NCBI RefSeq assembly: GCF_026344005.1
Contig: NZ_JAPKNH010000004.1
Location: 479,803 to 543,802 of the forward strand
Source: Kaistia terrae
GTDB taxonomy: Bacteria; Pseudomonadota; Alphaproteobacteria; Rhizobiales; Kaistiaceae
Direction of reading: 5' to 3'
DNA length: 64,000 nucleotides
A program made the translations under genes and the position numbers. The notes beneath the pieces are model-generated. The model was not told the origin of the DNA. It saw only the letters and a list, made by a program, of their open reading frames with translations, and ran no database searches. Of this stretch, positions 36,364 to 45,663 are shown in pieces (position 1 is the first letter of the stretch; each line of letters starts with the position of its first letter).

Positions 36364-37200
36364 ATGTGGATTCGAAAACTCACACTTGTCTGTCTTCTCG
36401 CCCTCGCTTCCCAGCCTGCTTTCGCCGTTATTGGTCCATGGGTTTCCTCGGACAAGGTGCGTGCGCGCCTTGTCGTGGCGGCTCCGGCGGCGGGCGGAGC
36501 CCTGGATGGAGCGATCGAGATCGAGCTGGCGCCAGGGTGGAAAACCTATTGGCGCTCGCCGGGCGACGCCGGCGTTCCGCCGCGCTTTGACTTCTCCGCC
36601 TCCACCAACGCCGAGGCCCAGCCGGTCGAATTTCCGGCGCCCGAGCGGTATGACGACGGCTTCGCCGCCTCCAACGTCTACCATGACCGGGTTGTTCTCC
36701 CGGTCCGCTTTGTTGTTGCGGATGACGCCAAGCCCGTCGCGCTGGATGTGAAGATGGATATCGGGATCTGCGAGGAGATCTGCATTCCCGTCAATCTCAA
36801 CGTCCAGCTGGATGTACCCATCGGGGCTGGCGATTCGGCGGCCGCGGCGCTCGTCGCGACGGCGCGAGCGGACCTGCCGGGACCAGGGAGGCCCGGTCAG
36901 TTTGAGGTCGCATCGCTGCAGCGGGTTGGCGGCTCGGAGCAGAAGCCGGAATTCGAAGCCATCGTCGTGTCTGAGAAGGTGGACGACACTGTGCTGTTCA
37001 TCGAGACGCCTGGCGACTGGTACGCTGCGGCGCCGAGGCCGGTAGCGATTGCTCCGGGCAAGAACGGCTTCCGCTTCACGGTCGATCGCCGGTCGGCCGC
37101 CGGCGGCATCGCCGGCGCGAAGATCCGCCTGACGCTTACCGAGGGCGAGGATGCGACCAGCCGGACTTTCACGCTCGACGCGAGCCATGCCACGCCCTAA
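36364..37200 (+). CDS. Secreted DsbD-domain (disulfide reductase N-domain-like) protein
   Basis: This 278-residue protein has a signal peptide (MWIRKLTLVCLLALASQPAFA) and a DsbD alpha-domain-like region: ELAPGWKTYWRSPGDAGVPPRFDFS and ERYDDGFAASNVYHDRVVLPV. The cysteine pair lies in DIGICEEICIPVNL. No membrane or thioredoxin domain follows, so it is a free periplasmic version. It may pass electrons to periplasmic thiols. A thiol peroxidase (peroxiredoxin) gene follows on the same strand after 92 bases, which fits a redox role. Confidence 0.87.
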   Translation: MWIRKLTLVCLLALASQPAFAVIGPWVSSDKVRARLVVAAPAAGGALDGAIEIELAPGWKTYWRSPGDAGVPPRFDFSASTNAEAQPVEFPAPERYDDGFAASNVYHDRVVLPVRFVVADDAKPVALDVKMDIGICEEICIPVNLNVQLDVPIGAGDSAAAALVATARADLPGPGRPGQFEVASLQRVGGSEQKPEFEAIVVSEKVDDTVLFIETPGDWYAAAPRPVAIAPGKNGFRFTVDRRSAAGGIAGAKIRLTLTEGEDATSRTFTLDASHATP

Positions 37201-37292
37201 CGTGCGGGCAATGCTGCGTTTTGGCATTTCCTTCGACGCAATCCCTTACGTCCCTAAATTCCATCCTTGCCAATCAATCCATGGAGAACGAG

Positions 37293-37775
37293 ATGAGCAT
37301 CTCGGTCGGCGACCGTATTCCGGCAGCGAAGTTCCGCGTCATGACCCCCGATGGGGCTGTCGAAAAGTCCGACACGGACATCTTCGCCGGCAAGAAGGTC
37401 GTGTTGTTCGCCGTTCCCGGCGCCTTCACGCCTACCTGCCACAAGAATCACCTGCCGGGCTATCTGGAGCAGGCGGCTGCCATCAAGGCAAAGGGCGTCG
37501 ACTCCATCGCCGTCGTCGCTGTGAACGATCATTTCGTCATGGGCGCCTGGGCCAAGGCAACGGGCGGCGAAGACAAGATCACCTTCCTCGCAGATGGTTC
37601 GGGTGAGTTCACCAAGTCGATCGGCCTGGAGTTTGACCTTAACGCAGGCGGCCTCGGCGTTCGTTCCAAGCGCTATGCGATGATCGTCGAGGATGGCGTG
37701 GTCAAGACGCTGAACGTCGAGGAAGCCGGTGGCGTCACCGGTTCCGGCGCAGCGGCTATCCTCGAGCTGCTCTAG
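37293..37775 (+). CDS. Peroxiredoxin (Prx5 type)
   Basis: This 160-residue thiol peroxidase has the peroxidatic Cys49 in PGAFTPTCHKNHLPGY. Other Prx5 hallmarks are VNDHFVMGAWAKATGGEDKITFLADG and GLGVRSKRYAMIVEDGVV. It reduces H2O2 and organic peroxides using small thiols. The ATG at 37293 has GGAG 6 bases upstream, which decides the start over an in-frame upstream codon. Confidence 0.95.
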   Translation: MSISVGDRIPAAKFRVMTPDGAVEKSDTDIFAGKKVVLFAVPGAFTPTCHKNHLPGYLEQAAAIKAKGVDSIAVVAVNDHFVMGAWAKATGGEDKITFLADGSGEFTKSIGLEFDLNAGGLGVRSKRYAMIVEDGVVKTLNVEEAGGVTGSGAAAILELL

Positions 37776-37836
37776 TCCATATTGCTTCCGTAGCGGAAAC
37801 CCGTTAGCTAGAAATCAGCTGATGGGTTTCCGTGCC

Positions 37837-38088
37837 ATGATACGGGTCAAGATGCACGCAGCGAAGACGACACTCTCCAAGCTTGTCGCCCAGGCGCAGG
37901 CGGGCGAGGAGGTGGTGCTGTTGCGTGGCAACACCGAGGTCGCGCGCATCGTTCCGCTCGATCCCGCCCCTGGCGCCGATGCGCCGCTTCCCCCACGCAT
38001 TCCCGGACGACTCCGAGGTTTGATCGATTTTGACGATCGCTTCTTCGATCCCTATCCGGCGACAGACGTTTCGCAGTGGGATCACTAG
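37837..38088 (+). CDS. Antitoxin of the Phd/YefM family (VapB partner)
   Basis: This 83-residue protein starts MIRVKMHAAKTTLSKLVAQAQAGEEVVLLRG, the typical DNA-binding N domain of Phd-type antitoxins. The C-terminal part (LRGLIDFDDRFFDPYPATDVSQWDH) would bind the toxin. It lies 2 bases before the PIN-domain gene. It probably represses its own operon. ATGs at 37822 and 37852 are alternative starts. Confidence 0.88.
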   Translation: MIRVKMHAAKTTLSKLVAQAQAGEEVVLLRGNTEVARIVPLDPAPGADAPLPPRIPGRLRGLIDFDDRFFDPYPATDVSQWDH

Positions 38089-38090
38089 CG

Positions 38091-38498
38091 ATGAAGCTGC
38101 TTCTCGACACGCAGGCCTGGTTCTGGTGGATGATGGGGAGCCCGAGACTCTCGCTACCCGCTCGCGCCGCCATTGCCGACGCCGGCAATGAGCCGCTGAT
38201 CAGCGCCGCCTCCGTAATGGAGCTGCTGGACAAGCGACGGATCGGCATACTGCCCGACATGCAGCGGTTGGCGGACCATGTCGAGGACGAGATCGATGAG
38301 GCAGGGTTCGGTCGCCTGCCGATCACAACCCGGCACGCCGCGCATGCCGAGAAGGTCGCCGGGGCGCATCCGGACCCGTTTGACCGGATCCTGATTGCCC
38401 AGGCGCTGATTGAGGATATCGCGCTCGTGTCGAACGAGACGTTCTTTGACCGCTTCGGCGTCAGGCGTCTCTGGGACGCAGGTATCAGCCGGCGCTAA
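38091..38498 (+). CDS. PIN-domain toxin (VapC family)
   Basis: This 135-residue PIN-domain RNase starts [13 protein letters not shown]. The acidic active-site residues are in place: Asp6, Glu44 (ASVMELLDK), Asp95 and Asp98 ([14 protein letters not shown]) and a further acidic position near the end. VapC toxins cut specific tRNAs or rRNA; the target here is unknown. The family usually has LLLDTHALLWW, so Gln8 replaces His. Its 3' end overlaps rnhA by 14 bases in opposite orientation, which suggests an insertion beside rnhA. Confidence 0.88.
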   Translation: MKLLLDTQAWFWWMMGSPRLSLPARAAIADAGNEPLISAASVMELLDKRRIGILPDMQRLADHVEDEIDEAGFGRLPITTRHAAHAEKVAGAHPDPFDRILIAQALIEDIALVSNETFFDRFGVRRLWDAGISRR

Positions 38499-38955
38499 AA
38501 CTCTTCTTCTTCACCTTGTAGGGCGCCATGCCTTCGCGGGCGAGTTGGTCGGCGCGCTCGTTGGCCTCGTTGCCGGCGTGACCCTTGACCCAGTGCCAAG
38601 TCACCTGGTGACGCTGCAGGGCGGTGTCGAGGCGCTGCCAGAGGTCGATGTTCTTCACCGGCTTCTTATCGGCCGTCTTCCAGCCATTGCGCTTCCAGCC
38701 ATGAATCCAGCCGGTGATGCCGCCCTTCACATATTGTGAATCGGTATGGATATCGACGACCGAGGGACGCTTCAGTGCGTCGAGCGCCTCGATGGCAGCG
38801 GTCAACTCCATCCGGTTATTGGTGGTGTCAGCCTCGCCGCCCTTCAGATCCTTCTCGTGCTCGCCGGAAATCAGCACGGCGCCCCAGCCACCGGGGCCGG
38901 GATTGCCGGAGCACGCGCCGTCGGTCCAGATGGCGATCTTGTTTTCTTCAGTCAA
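38485..38955 (-). CDS. rnhA: Ribonuclease HI
   Basis: This 156-residue enzyme degrades RNA in RNA-DNA hybrids. The catalytic residues are visible: Asp12 ([17 protein letters not shown]), Glu50 ([15 protein letters not shown]), Asp72 ([17 protein letters not shown]) and the C-terminal His and Asp ([18 protein letters not shown]). It overlaps the end of thrB by 4 bases, and ispH lies upstream, a common alphaproteobacterial order (ispH-thrB-rnhA). Confidence 0.98.
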   Translation of the reverse strand: MTEENKIAIWTDGACSGNPGPGGWGAVLISGEHEKDLKGGEADTTNNRMELTAAIEALDALKRPSVVDIHTDSQYVKGGITGWIHGWKRNGWKTADKKPVKNIDLWQRLDTALQRHQVTWHWVKGHAGNEANERADQLAREGMAPYKVKKKSFSAG

Positions 38956-39917
38956 AGGATCAATCCATACGCGCTGACATCCTTCACCGTGCGGTGGAAG
39001 CGCAGCTTACGCAAATACTCGAGCGGGTCTTTCGGCGCGACGAGCGCGCCGGGCGGAACGTTGAGCCAGTCATAGAGACGGGTCAGCAGGAAGCGGAGCG
39101 CCGAGCCGCGCGCCAGCAGCGGCAGCGCTGCCAGTTCTTCCGGCGTGAAGGGGCGCACTTTCTGGTAGCCGGAGAGCAGCGCGCGGGCCTTTGTGACATT
39201 CAGCGAGCCATCCGCCTCGAAACACCAGGCGTTGAGGCAGACGGCGACGTCATAGGCGAGGAAGTCGTTGCAGGCGAAATAGAAGTCGATCAGCCCGGAC
39301 AGCTCTTCGTGCAGGAAGAAGACGTTGTCGGGGAAGAGATCGGCGTGGATGACGCCATGCGGCAGGCTCGAGGGCCAGGACTGCTCAAGAAGGTCGAGCT
39401 CGCCGGCAATGTCGGCGGCGAGGCCGGGCATGACCTCGTCGGCGCGGTCGGCGGCGCGCTCGAACAGCGGACGCCAGCCATCGACGCTGAGCGCGTTGCG
39501 GCGTGTCAGTTCAAAGCCCTCGCCGGCGATGTGCAACTGCGCCAGGGCGCCGCCAATGGCGAAGCAATGATCGGCGCGCGGACGGCGCACCCACATGCCC
39601 TGCAGGAAGGTGACGATGGCCGCCGGCCGGCCGGCCAGCGTGCCGAGCGCCTCGCCCTCGCGGTTACGCACCGGCAGCGGGCAGATGATGCCGCGGCTTG
39701 CCAGATGGTCCATCAGTCCGATGAAGAAGGGGAGGTCGTCCGGATCGACCCGCTTCTCGTAGAGGGTGAGGATATGCGGGCCGGCGTCCGTCACCAGCAG
39801 ATAGTTCGAATTCTCGACACCCTCTGCGATCCCCTTCAGGGAAAGCACGGTGCCAATGTCGTAGCCAGCGATGAAGCTCGCGAGCTCATCGTCAGCGATC
39901 TCGGTATAGACGGCCAT
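38952..39917 (-). CDS. thrB: Homoserine kinase type II
   Basis: This 321-residue enzyme has the aminoglycoside phosphotransferase-like fold rather than the GHMP fold. It phosphorylates homoserine for ThrC, which is also in the window. Motifs are [41 protein letters not shown], the catalytic loop [15 protein letters not shown] and the metal-binding segment [16 protein letters not shown]. It is flanked by ispH (10 bases upstream) and rnhA (4-base overlap). Confidence 0.96.
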   Translation of the reverse strand: MAVYTEIADDELASFIAGYDIGTVLSLKGIAEGVENSNYLLVTDAGPHILTLYEKRVDPDDLPFFIGLMDHLASRGIICPLPVRNREGEALGTLAGRPAAIVTFLQGMWVRRPRADHCFAIGGALAQLHIAGEGFELTRRNALSVDGWRPLFERAADRADEVMPGLAADIAGELDLLEQSWPSSLPHGVIHADLFPDNVFFLHEELSGLIDFYFACNDFLAYDVAVCLNAWCFEADGSLNVTKARALLSGYQKVRPFTPEELAALPLLARGSALRFLLTRLYDWLNVPPGALVAPKDPLEYLRKLRFHRTVKDVSAYGLIL

Positions 39918-39927
39918 CAGGAAAAGC

Positions 39928-40896
39928 TCATTCTGCGGCTGGAAGGCGAAGTTCGCGGGGCAGGTTGAAGGCGATCGTCTCGATCGCGTTCTGGACGAGT
40001 TCAACCTTGACGCTGTAGCGCGCGGCAAAGGCGTCGATCACTTCCTCGACCAGGATTTCCGGCGCAGAGGCGCCGGCGGTGACGCCGACGCGGCGAATGC
40101 CGTCGAGCCGCGACCAGTCGATGTCGGAGGCGCGCTGGATCAGTACGGAGACGGCGCAGCCCTCGCGCTCGGCCACTTCGCGAAGGCGCTGCGAGTTCGA
40201 CGAATTGGGCGCGCCGACGACGATCATCGCGTCGACGTCGCCGGCGATCCGCTTGACCGCTTCCTGACGGTTGGTCGTCGCATAGCAGATGTCTTCCTTG
40301 TGCGGCGCGGTGATGCCCGGGAAGCGCCTGGTCAGGACCGCGACGATCGCCGAGGTGTCATCGACCGAAAGCGTCGTCTGCGTGATGAAGGCGAGCGCTT
40401 CGGGATTCCTCGGCGTGTAGGCCTCGGCGTCCGCCACCGTCTCGATCAGCGTCACCGTGCCGTCGGGCAACTGGCCCATGGTGCCGATCACTTCTGGATG
40501 GCCGGCATGGCCGATCAGGACGATCTCGCGCTCGCGCTTGAAATGGATCTGCGCTTCCTTGTGCACCTTGGAGACGAGCGGGCAGGTCGCGTCGAGGAAG
40601 AACATCTGGCGCGACTTGGCGTCGGCCGGGACGGATTTCGGCACGCCATGGGCCGAGAAGACGACGGGCTGGCCATCATCGGGGATCTCGTCCAGTTCCT
40701 CGACGAAGATGGCTCCCTTGTCGCGCAGGCTGTCGACGACATAGCGGTTATGCACGATCTCGTGCCGGACATAGACCGGTGCGCCAAAGCGCTGCAGCGC
40801 CAGTTCGACGATCTGGATCGCGCGATCGACACCGGCGCAGAAGCCGCGCGGTGCGCAAAGCAGGATCTCCAGCGGGGGCTTGGGCACGTCGGCCAT
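39928..40896 (-). CDS. ispH: 4-hydroxy-3-methylbut-2-enyl diphosphate reductase
   Basis: This iron-sulfur enzyme of the last MEP pathway step makes IPP and DMAPP. The 322-residue protein has the conserved cysteines in [30 protein letters not shown] and [14 protein letters not shown]. The motifs [27 protein letters not shown] and [12 protein letters not shown] are also present. The start at 40896 ([10 protein letters not shown]) is preferred; an ATG at 40917 would add seven residues, and both have weak ribosome sites. dxs at 13360 opens the same pathway. Confidence 0.97.
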   Translation of the reverse strand: MADVPKPPLEILLCAPRGFCAGVDRAIQIVELALQRFGAPVYVRHEIVHNRYVVDSLRDKGAIFVEELDEIPDDGQPVVFSAHGVPKSVPADAKSRQMFFLDATCPLVSKVHKEAQIHFKREREIVLIGHAGHPEVIGTMGQLPDGTVTLIETVADAEAYTPRNPEALAFITQTTLSVDDTSAIVAVLTRRFPGITAPHKEDICYATTNRQEAVKRIAGDVDAMIVVGAPNSSNSQRLREVAEREGCAVSVLIQRASDIDWSRLDGIRRVGVTAGASAPEILVEEVIDAFAARYSVKVELVQNAIETIAFNLPRELRLPAAE

Positions 40897-41079
40897 GGTA
40901 TTTTCGTTCCGCGACATGAGACGGGAATAGAGGGATGGGGCGGGTCGCTGTCAAGCGTCGTGACAGGAAGCCGCTTGCGTGTGTTCGCTCACGACAACGT
41001 GTTTTGGTTGGTAGCCTTGTAAATATTTCTTGCTCATTCTGGCAATGGGGTGGGGGCCGCGCTCAACGGGGCAGCTTCC

Positions 41080-41877
41080 ATGCAGATATGGGCCTTTCAC
41101 GGAATGCGAAGGAGTGGCAATCACGCCGTTCTTAATTGGACTGGACTGCCACGATCAACGTTTTTTCTGAATGACATTCTTTCGCACGAACAGGTATCGG
41201 TCGTACTTGGCGATCCGTTCACGCCAAAAGGCTTCTGGGCCTGGTTTCTACGTCTTTCGTTGCGGAAGCGCATGCGAAAGCCACTGCTTAAAACCGGCAG
41301 GCGGCTGACGTCCGGCGGCCTTTGCGTCAGCCTTGAGGATTGGCCGATCAACGCGCCGATCTTTGACCCTTGGCCGCGACAGTGCCGGCACATCCTGCTG
41401 CTCCGCGACCCGATGAACATGTTTGCGAGCCGAATCCGAATGTGGGGCGGCCGCCTGCATCATTTCTATGGCAAGGACCGGGCGGACCTCTATTTCCATA
41501 ACTGCATAGAACTCTGGAAAGCCCATGCCCGGGAGCTCCTGGGGGAGACCGACTGTTTGCCCGGCCATGTCGGCATCTACTACGATCGCTGGGTGGCTGA
41601 CCCGGCCTATCGCGTCGAAGTCGCTGCCAAGCTCGGCCTGGTGCCAGACGAGCGGGCGCTGAGCCACGTGGCATCGGAGGGCGGCGGCAGTTCGTTCGAG
41701 GGCATGGCACCGCTCGGCGACGACGCCATCGCGCGACGCCTGTCACGCCACAGCCAACTTGAAGGCGATGAAAAGCGGCTGTTCGCCCGCGTCACCGACG
41801 ACAGCGACCTGATGCAGCTTCGAGAGAGGGTGCTGGACCACGTGTTCGGCGACACGAAGCGCCTCATGGTCGCCTGA
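41080..41877 (+). CDS. Sulfotransferase-like P-loop protein
   Basis: This 265-residue protein begins MQIWAFHGMRRSGNHAVLNW, a PAPS-binding 5'-phosphosulfate loop (RxSGN-type P-loop). It later has HILLLRDPMNMFASRIR, which fits the 3'-phosphate-binding motif, and GIYYDRWVADPAYR. This pattern fits sulfotransferase family proteins that modify polysaccharides or glycans, but the acceptor is unknown. The region just before and the first part of the gene are less GC-rich than the neighbours. It interrupts the ispH / EAL-protein neighbourhood in opposite orientation, suggesting acquisition. Confidence 0.72.
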   Translation: MQIWAFHGMRRSGNHAVLNWTGLPRSTFFLNDILSHEQVSVVLGDPFTPKGFWAWFLRLSLRKRMRKPLLKTGRRLTSGGLCVSLEDWPINAPIFDPWPRQCRHILLLRDPMNMFASRIRMWGGRLHHFYGKDRADLYFHNCIELWKAHARELLGETDCLPGHVGIYYDRWVADPAYRVEVAAKLGLVPDERALSHVASEGGGSSFEGMAPLGDDAIARRLSRHSQLEGDEKRLFARVTDDSDLMQLRERVLDHVFGDTKRLMVA

Positions 41878-41886
41878 TGGCCTGTC

Positions 41887-41910
41887 GAGGCTGGCGCAAA
41901 CGTCAGCCTC
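41887..41910. terminator. Hairpin between converging genes
   Basis: GAGGCTGGCG and CGTCAGCCTC pair with one wobble around CAAA. It lies between the converging sulfotransferase-like and EAL-protein genes. No clear T-run follows, so termination is uncertain. Confidence 0.4.
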
Positions 41911-41922
41911 GCCCGAGATCGG

Positions 41923-44808
41923 CTAGGCGATCATCGCTTCTTCTTCGCGGAAGATCAGCTTGCCGGCTTCCGGGGCCGTCATGGGCTGGCCGAACAGGAA
42001 GCCCTGCGCGAACTCGCAGCCGAGATCGTAGAGGTCGAGCGCGTCGTCTTCAGTCTCCGCGCCTTCCGCCACCACGTCCATTTCCAGCTCGTGCGCCAGG
42101 CCGATGATGGCGCGCAGGATCACGCGCTTCTGCTTGGCGGAGGGACCCCGGACAAAGCTTTGATCGATCTTCAGCGTCTCGAACGGGAAGCGCTGCAGAT
42201 AGGAGAGCGACGAATAGCCGGTGCCGAAATCGTCGAGCGACAAGCCAGCGCCGAGCTCGCGGATGCGGGTCAGCACCTGCGCCGCATATTCCGGGTTCTC
42301 CATCACCAGGCTCTCGGTCAGCTCCAGCTTGAGCGAACCGCGCGTGACGGCGGAGCGTGAGAGCACCGACTTCACGTCGTTGATGAGGTCGTGGCGCAGC
42401 AACTGCCGGCTCGAGACATTGACCGAGACGAATAGCGGCACGTCGCGGCCGAGCTGTTCCTGCCAGTCCGAAAGCTGCTTGGCGGCACGCTCCAGCACGA
42501 ACAGGCCGAGCGGGATGATCAAGCCGTTGCGTTCGGCGAGTGGAATGAACTCCGCCGGCGGAATGCGGCCATGCTGGGGATGGTCCCAACGCACAAGCGC
42601 TTCGAAGCCGGCGATGGTCCGGTCTTCCAGCCGTACGATCGGCTGGTAGAGAACCTTGATTTCCTCGCGGCCGATGGCGCGACGAAGATCCGCCTCCAGC
42701 GTCAGCGTGTCGGCACCATGCTGGCGCAGGGCAGGGCGGAATGCCTCGATGCGGTCGCCGCCAAGGCGCTTGGCGTAATACATGCCGATTTCGGCATCCT
42801 TGATGATCTCCAGCGCTTCGCTCTGCTTGCTGTCATGCATGGCGATGCCGATGGAGGCCGTCAGGAAGATTTCCTTGTCGCCGAACGAGATCGGCGCCCG
42901 CAGCGTACGGCGGACCGAATCGGCAAAGCCGGCGATGCGTTCGGGCTCGCTCTCGGAAATCAGCAGGAAGGCGAACTGGTCGCCGGAGATGCGGGCGAGC
43001 GTATCCTGCGGCTTCAAGAGTCGGGTGAGGCGACGCGCGATCGTCAGCAGGATGGAGTCGCCGACCGACAGGCCGAAGCCGTCATTGACCTGCTTGAAGC
43101 CGTCAATATCGAGGATAAACACCGACGGACGAGCGGCGCCCTCTGTCTGGGTGCGCGTCACCGCCGACGCGAGCCGGTCGACGAACAGTTCGCGGTTGGG
43201 CAGGCCGGTCAGATTGTCGTGCACGGCGTCGTGCAGCAGGCGTTCCTCGGCAGTCCGCTCCTCGGTGACATCGGAGAGCGTGCCGACGCAGCGCGTGACC
43301 TCGCCATCGGTGCCAAGCACCGGACGGGCGCGCAGATGGAACCACCGGTAATGACCATCCTCGGCGCGCAGGCGGAAATCCTGCGCGATGCGGCCACGGC
43401 GCTGCTCGATGACGGCGTCCAGTGTCGCCTTGAATCGGTCGCGGTCGGAGGGATGCAGCACGTCGAGCCAGTCGCGGGCAGGGCCCTCCAGCGTACCGTG
43501 CTTGAGGCCCAGAAGGTCCTCCGCATCGGGGCCGGTATAGATGCGGTCGCGAGAGACGTCCCAGTCCCAGACGATATCGCCAGCGCCGGTCAGGGCCAGC
43601 GCGCGGCGCTCGGTTTCGCCGATGGCGCCCGGTGCGATCGTTCCGCCGGCAAAGGCGTGCTGCATGACCGTGAAGCCGATCAGCAGGACAATCAGCACGA
43701 GGCCGCCATTCAGCGCCGGCTGGATCACGTCATTGGTCAGATTGCCCGTCACCGTCAGATAGGCGCCGAGGATCCAGACCATCAGCAGCACCCAGGTCGG
43801 GATCAGCATGATGGCGCGGTCGTAGTGATGCAGCGCCAGATAGATGATGACGACGAAGCCGAGCGTCACGGTCAGGCCGAAGGAGAAGCGGGCGACGCCG
43901 GCAGCGATGCCGGGCTCGAACACGGCGACGCCAAGCAGGATCAGCAGGCCAACCAGCCAGGCGATGGTCGCGTGGCTATAGCGGGCGTGCCATCGGTTCA
44001 GGTTCAGATAGGTGTAGGTGAAGATCAGCAGCGTCGCCGACAGCAGCACCTCGGCGAAGGCGCGCCACATCTTGTCGTCGCCGGGCGCGATCTGGATCAC
44101 CTTGTTCCAGAAGCCGAAATCGATGGCGAGATAGATCAGGACCGACCAGGCTAGGCCGGCCGTCGCCGGGAACATCGCCGTGCCCTTGACCACGAATACG
44201 ATGGTCAGGAACAGCGCCAACAAGCCGGAAATGCCCAGGACAATGCCGTGATACAGCGTGTAGCTGTTGATCGCGTCCTTGTAGTTGTCAGGCTCCCAAA
44301 GATAGAGCTGCGGCAGCACCGGAGTGCGCAGTTCCGCCACGAAGGTGACGACAGCGCCGGGATCCAGCGTGACGCGAAAAACGTCGGCTTCCTGGCTCGC
44401 CTGGCGCTCGGGTGCAAAGCCCTGGCTTGGCGTCACCGTCGCGATGCGCGAAGCGCCGAGGTCGGGGATCAGCAGGCCGGAATTGGCAAGGCGGAAATGC
44501 GGCGCCACCAGCAGCCGGTCGATCTGCTCGTCGCCATTGTTGGTGAGTGCGAACGAAACCCAATAGGAAGTGCCGCCCGCTTCGTTGGAACGCACCTCGA
44601 TGCGGCGAACGATGCCGTCAGGGCCGGGCGCGGTCGAGACCTGCACGCGATCGGACGGGTCGCGCGAAGCGCGTTCGACGGCTTTGGTCAGGTCGAGCGT
44701 CGTGCCGTCCAATGGGACGTTGATCGCGTCGAGAGCCTGCACATGCGTAGCAGTGCCGACAACCGCGAACAGGACGAAAAAGACCGCGGCGACGAAGCGG
44801 TTAAGCAA
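41923..44808 (-). CDS. 7TM-DISM, PAS, GGDEF-EAL signalling protein
   Basis: This membrane-bound c-di-GMP protein has about 961 residues. In order it has a signal peptide, a periplasmic sensor domain (about 30-185), seven membrane helices (about 190-400), a PAS domain (about 425-535), a GGDEF domain and an EAL domain (about 715-955). The GGDEF active site is degenerate (ARISGDQFAF), so cyclase activity is unlikely. The EAL site looks complete: FEALVRW, SVNVSSRQL, ELTES, LDDFGTGYSS, KIDQSF and CEFAQGFLFG. It is therefore probably a phosphodiesterase. The start is one of two TTG codons (44811 or 44808) after GGAGG. Confidence 0.9.
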   Translation of the reverse strand: MLNRFVAAVFFVLFAVVGTATHVQALDAINVPLDGTTLDLTKAVERASRDPSDRVQVSTAPGPDGIVRRIEVRSNEAGGTSYWVSFALTNNGDEQIDRLLVAPHFRLANSGLLIPDLGASRIATVTPSQGFAPERQASQEADVFRVTLDPGAVVTFVAELRTPVLPQLYLWEPDNYKDAINSYTLYHGIVLGISGLLALFLTIVFVVKGTAMFPATAGLAWSVLIYLAIDFGFWNKVIQIAPGDDKMWRAFAEVLLSATLLIFTYTYLNLNRWHARYSHATIAWLVGLLILLGVAVFEPGIAAGVARFSFGLTVTLGFVVIIYLALHHYDRAIMLIPTWVLLMVWILGAYLTVTGNLTNDVIQPALNGGLVLIVLLIGFTVMQHAFAGGTIAPGAIGETERRALALTGAGDIVWDWDVSRDRIYTGPDAEDLLGLKHGTLEGPARDWLDVLHPSDRDRFKATLDAVIEQRRGRIAQDFRLRAEDGHYRWFHLRARPVLGTDGEVTRCVGTLSDVTEERTAEERLLHDAVHDNLTGLPNRELFVDRLASAVTRTQTEGAARPSVFILDIDGFKQVNDGFGLSVGDSILLTIARRLTRLLKPQDTLARISGDQFAFLLISESEPERIAGFADSVRRTLRAPISFGDKEIFLTASIGIAMHDSKQSEALEIIKDAEIGMYYAKRLGGDRIEAFRPALRQHGADTLTLEADLRRAIGREEIKVLYQPIVRLEDRTIAGFEALVRWDHPQHGRIPPAEFIPLAERNGLIIPLGLFVLERAAKQLSDWQEQLGRDVPLFVSVNVSSRQLLRHDLINDVKSVLSRSAVTRGSLKLELTESLVMENPEYAAQVLTRIRELGAGLSLDDFGTGYSSLSYLQRFPFETLKIDQSFVRGPSAKQKRVILRAIIGLAHELEMDVVAEGAETEDDALDLYDLGCEFAQGFLFGQPMTAPEAGKLIFREEEAMIA

Positions 44809-44945
44809 CAAACAAACCTCCAAGGCCCGAAGGCAGTCGAGCAGTACTATCCGGGCCGGGGCAGCACAAGAAAATTTCGGCTGCGTAGCAGGCTGGCAAC
44901 AGTTCCTTACCCCCTGTCTGGCACGACCGGACGGGGCAAACGCTA

Positions 44946-45533
44946 TCACGGTCGTGGATCATCGCTGACGATCGCGTAGAGGAGGTGGTCCTGCCACTGA
45001 CCCTCGATGCAGAGATAGCGACGCGCGTAGCCTTCGCGCGTGAATCCGGCTTTTTCGAGAAGACGGATGGATGCCGCGTTGTGGGGAAGGCACGCCGCCT
45101 CGAGCCGGTGCAGACGAAGCGTGTCGAAGACGAAGGGAATGATGGCCCGGACCGCCGCCGTCATCAGGCCCTTGCCGGCGAAGGGCGCGCCCATCCAGTA
45201 GCCGAGCGAACAGCTCTGCGTGACGCCGCGCACGACATGCGACAGCGTCAGCCCGCCAACCAATTGCGTCCCGTCCGTTGTGAAGACGAGGAAGGGGAAG
45301 CCGGTGCTTTCGCGCATTTCGCTGTGGTAGCGGCGCAGCCGTCGACGGAAGGCGCTGCGGGTCAGGTCGTCGGCGGGCCAGAGCGGCTCCCAGGGCGCGA
45401 GGAAGCCGCGACTCTGCTCGCGAAGGCTGGACCAGCCGGCGAAATCCGACATGGTCGGGGCGCGCAGGATCACGGTGCCGGTGGAAATCACCGGCATCGG
45501 ATGGAAAGGCACGACGGACCGCAGGAATTCCAT
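44946..45533 (-). CDS. GNAT acetyltransferase (RimJ/RimL type)
   Basis: This 195-residue acetyltransferase has VILRAPTMSDFAGWSSLREQSRGFLAPWEP at the start. Its acetyl-CoA loop region is SLGYWMGAPFAGKGLMTAAVRAIIPFVFDTLRLHRLEAACLPHNAASIRLLEKAGF. It resembles enzymes that acetylate the N terminus of ribosomal proteins, but the substrate is not certain. It lies between the M16 peptidase and the EAL protein on the same strand, a recurrent Rhizobiales neighbourhood. Confidence 0.92.
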   Translation of the reverse strand: MEFLRSVVPFHPMPVISTGTVILRAPTMSDFAGWSSLREQSRGFLAPWEPLWPADDLTRSAFRRRLRRYHSEMRESTGFPFLVFTTDGTQLVGGLTLSHVVRGVTQSCSLGYWMGAPFAGKGLMTAAVRAIIPFVFDTLRLHRLEAACLPHNAASIRLLEKAGFTREGYARRYLCIEGQWQDHLLYAIVSDDPRP

Positions 45534-45663
45534 TTGCCGCGCCGCGCCCCCGCTCCGCGTTGCTCGTCAACATGACCGCCCGGGTTGGATCGATCACGGT
45601 CCTCATTCTGTCGGTCAGGACGACCGGTTTTGGCCGGGTGCCGCTTCCGTCAGCATCGTCGCT

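Noticed and set aside
42571..44154. A 527-codon plus-strand frame within the GGDEF-EAL gene
   Set aside because: It is antisense to a protein whose PAS, GGDEF, EAL and membrane parts are all recognisable.
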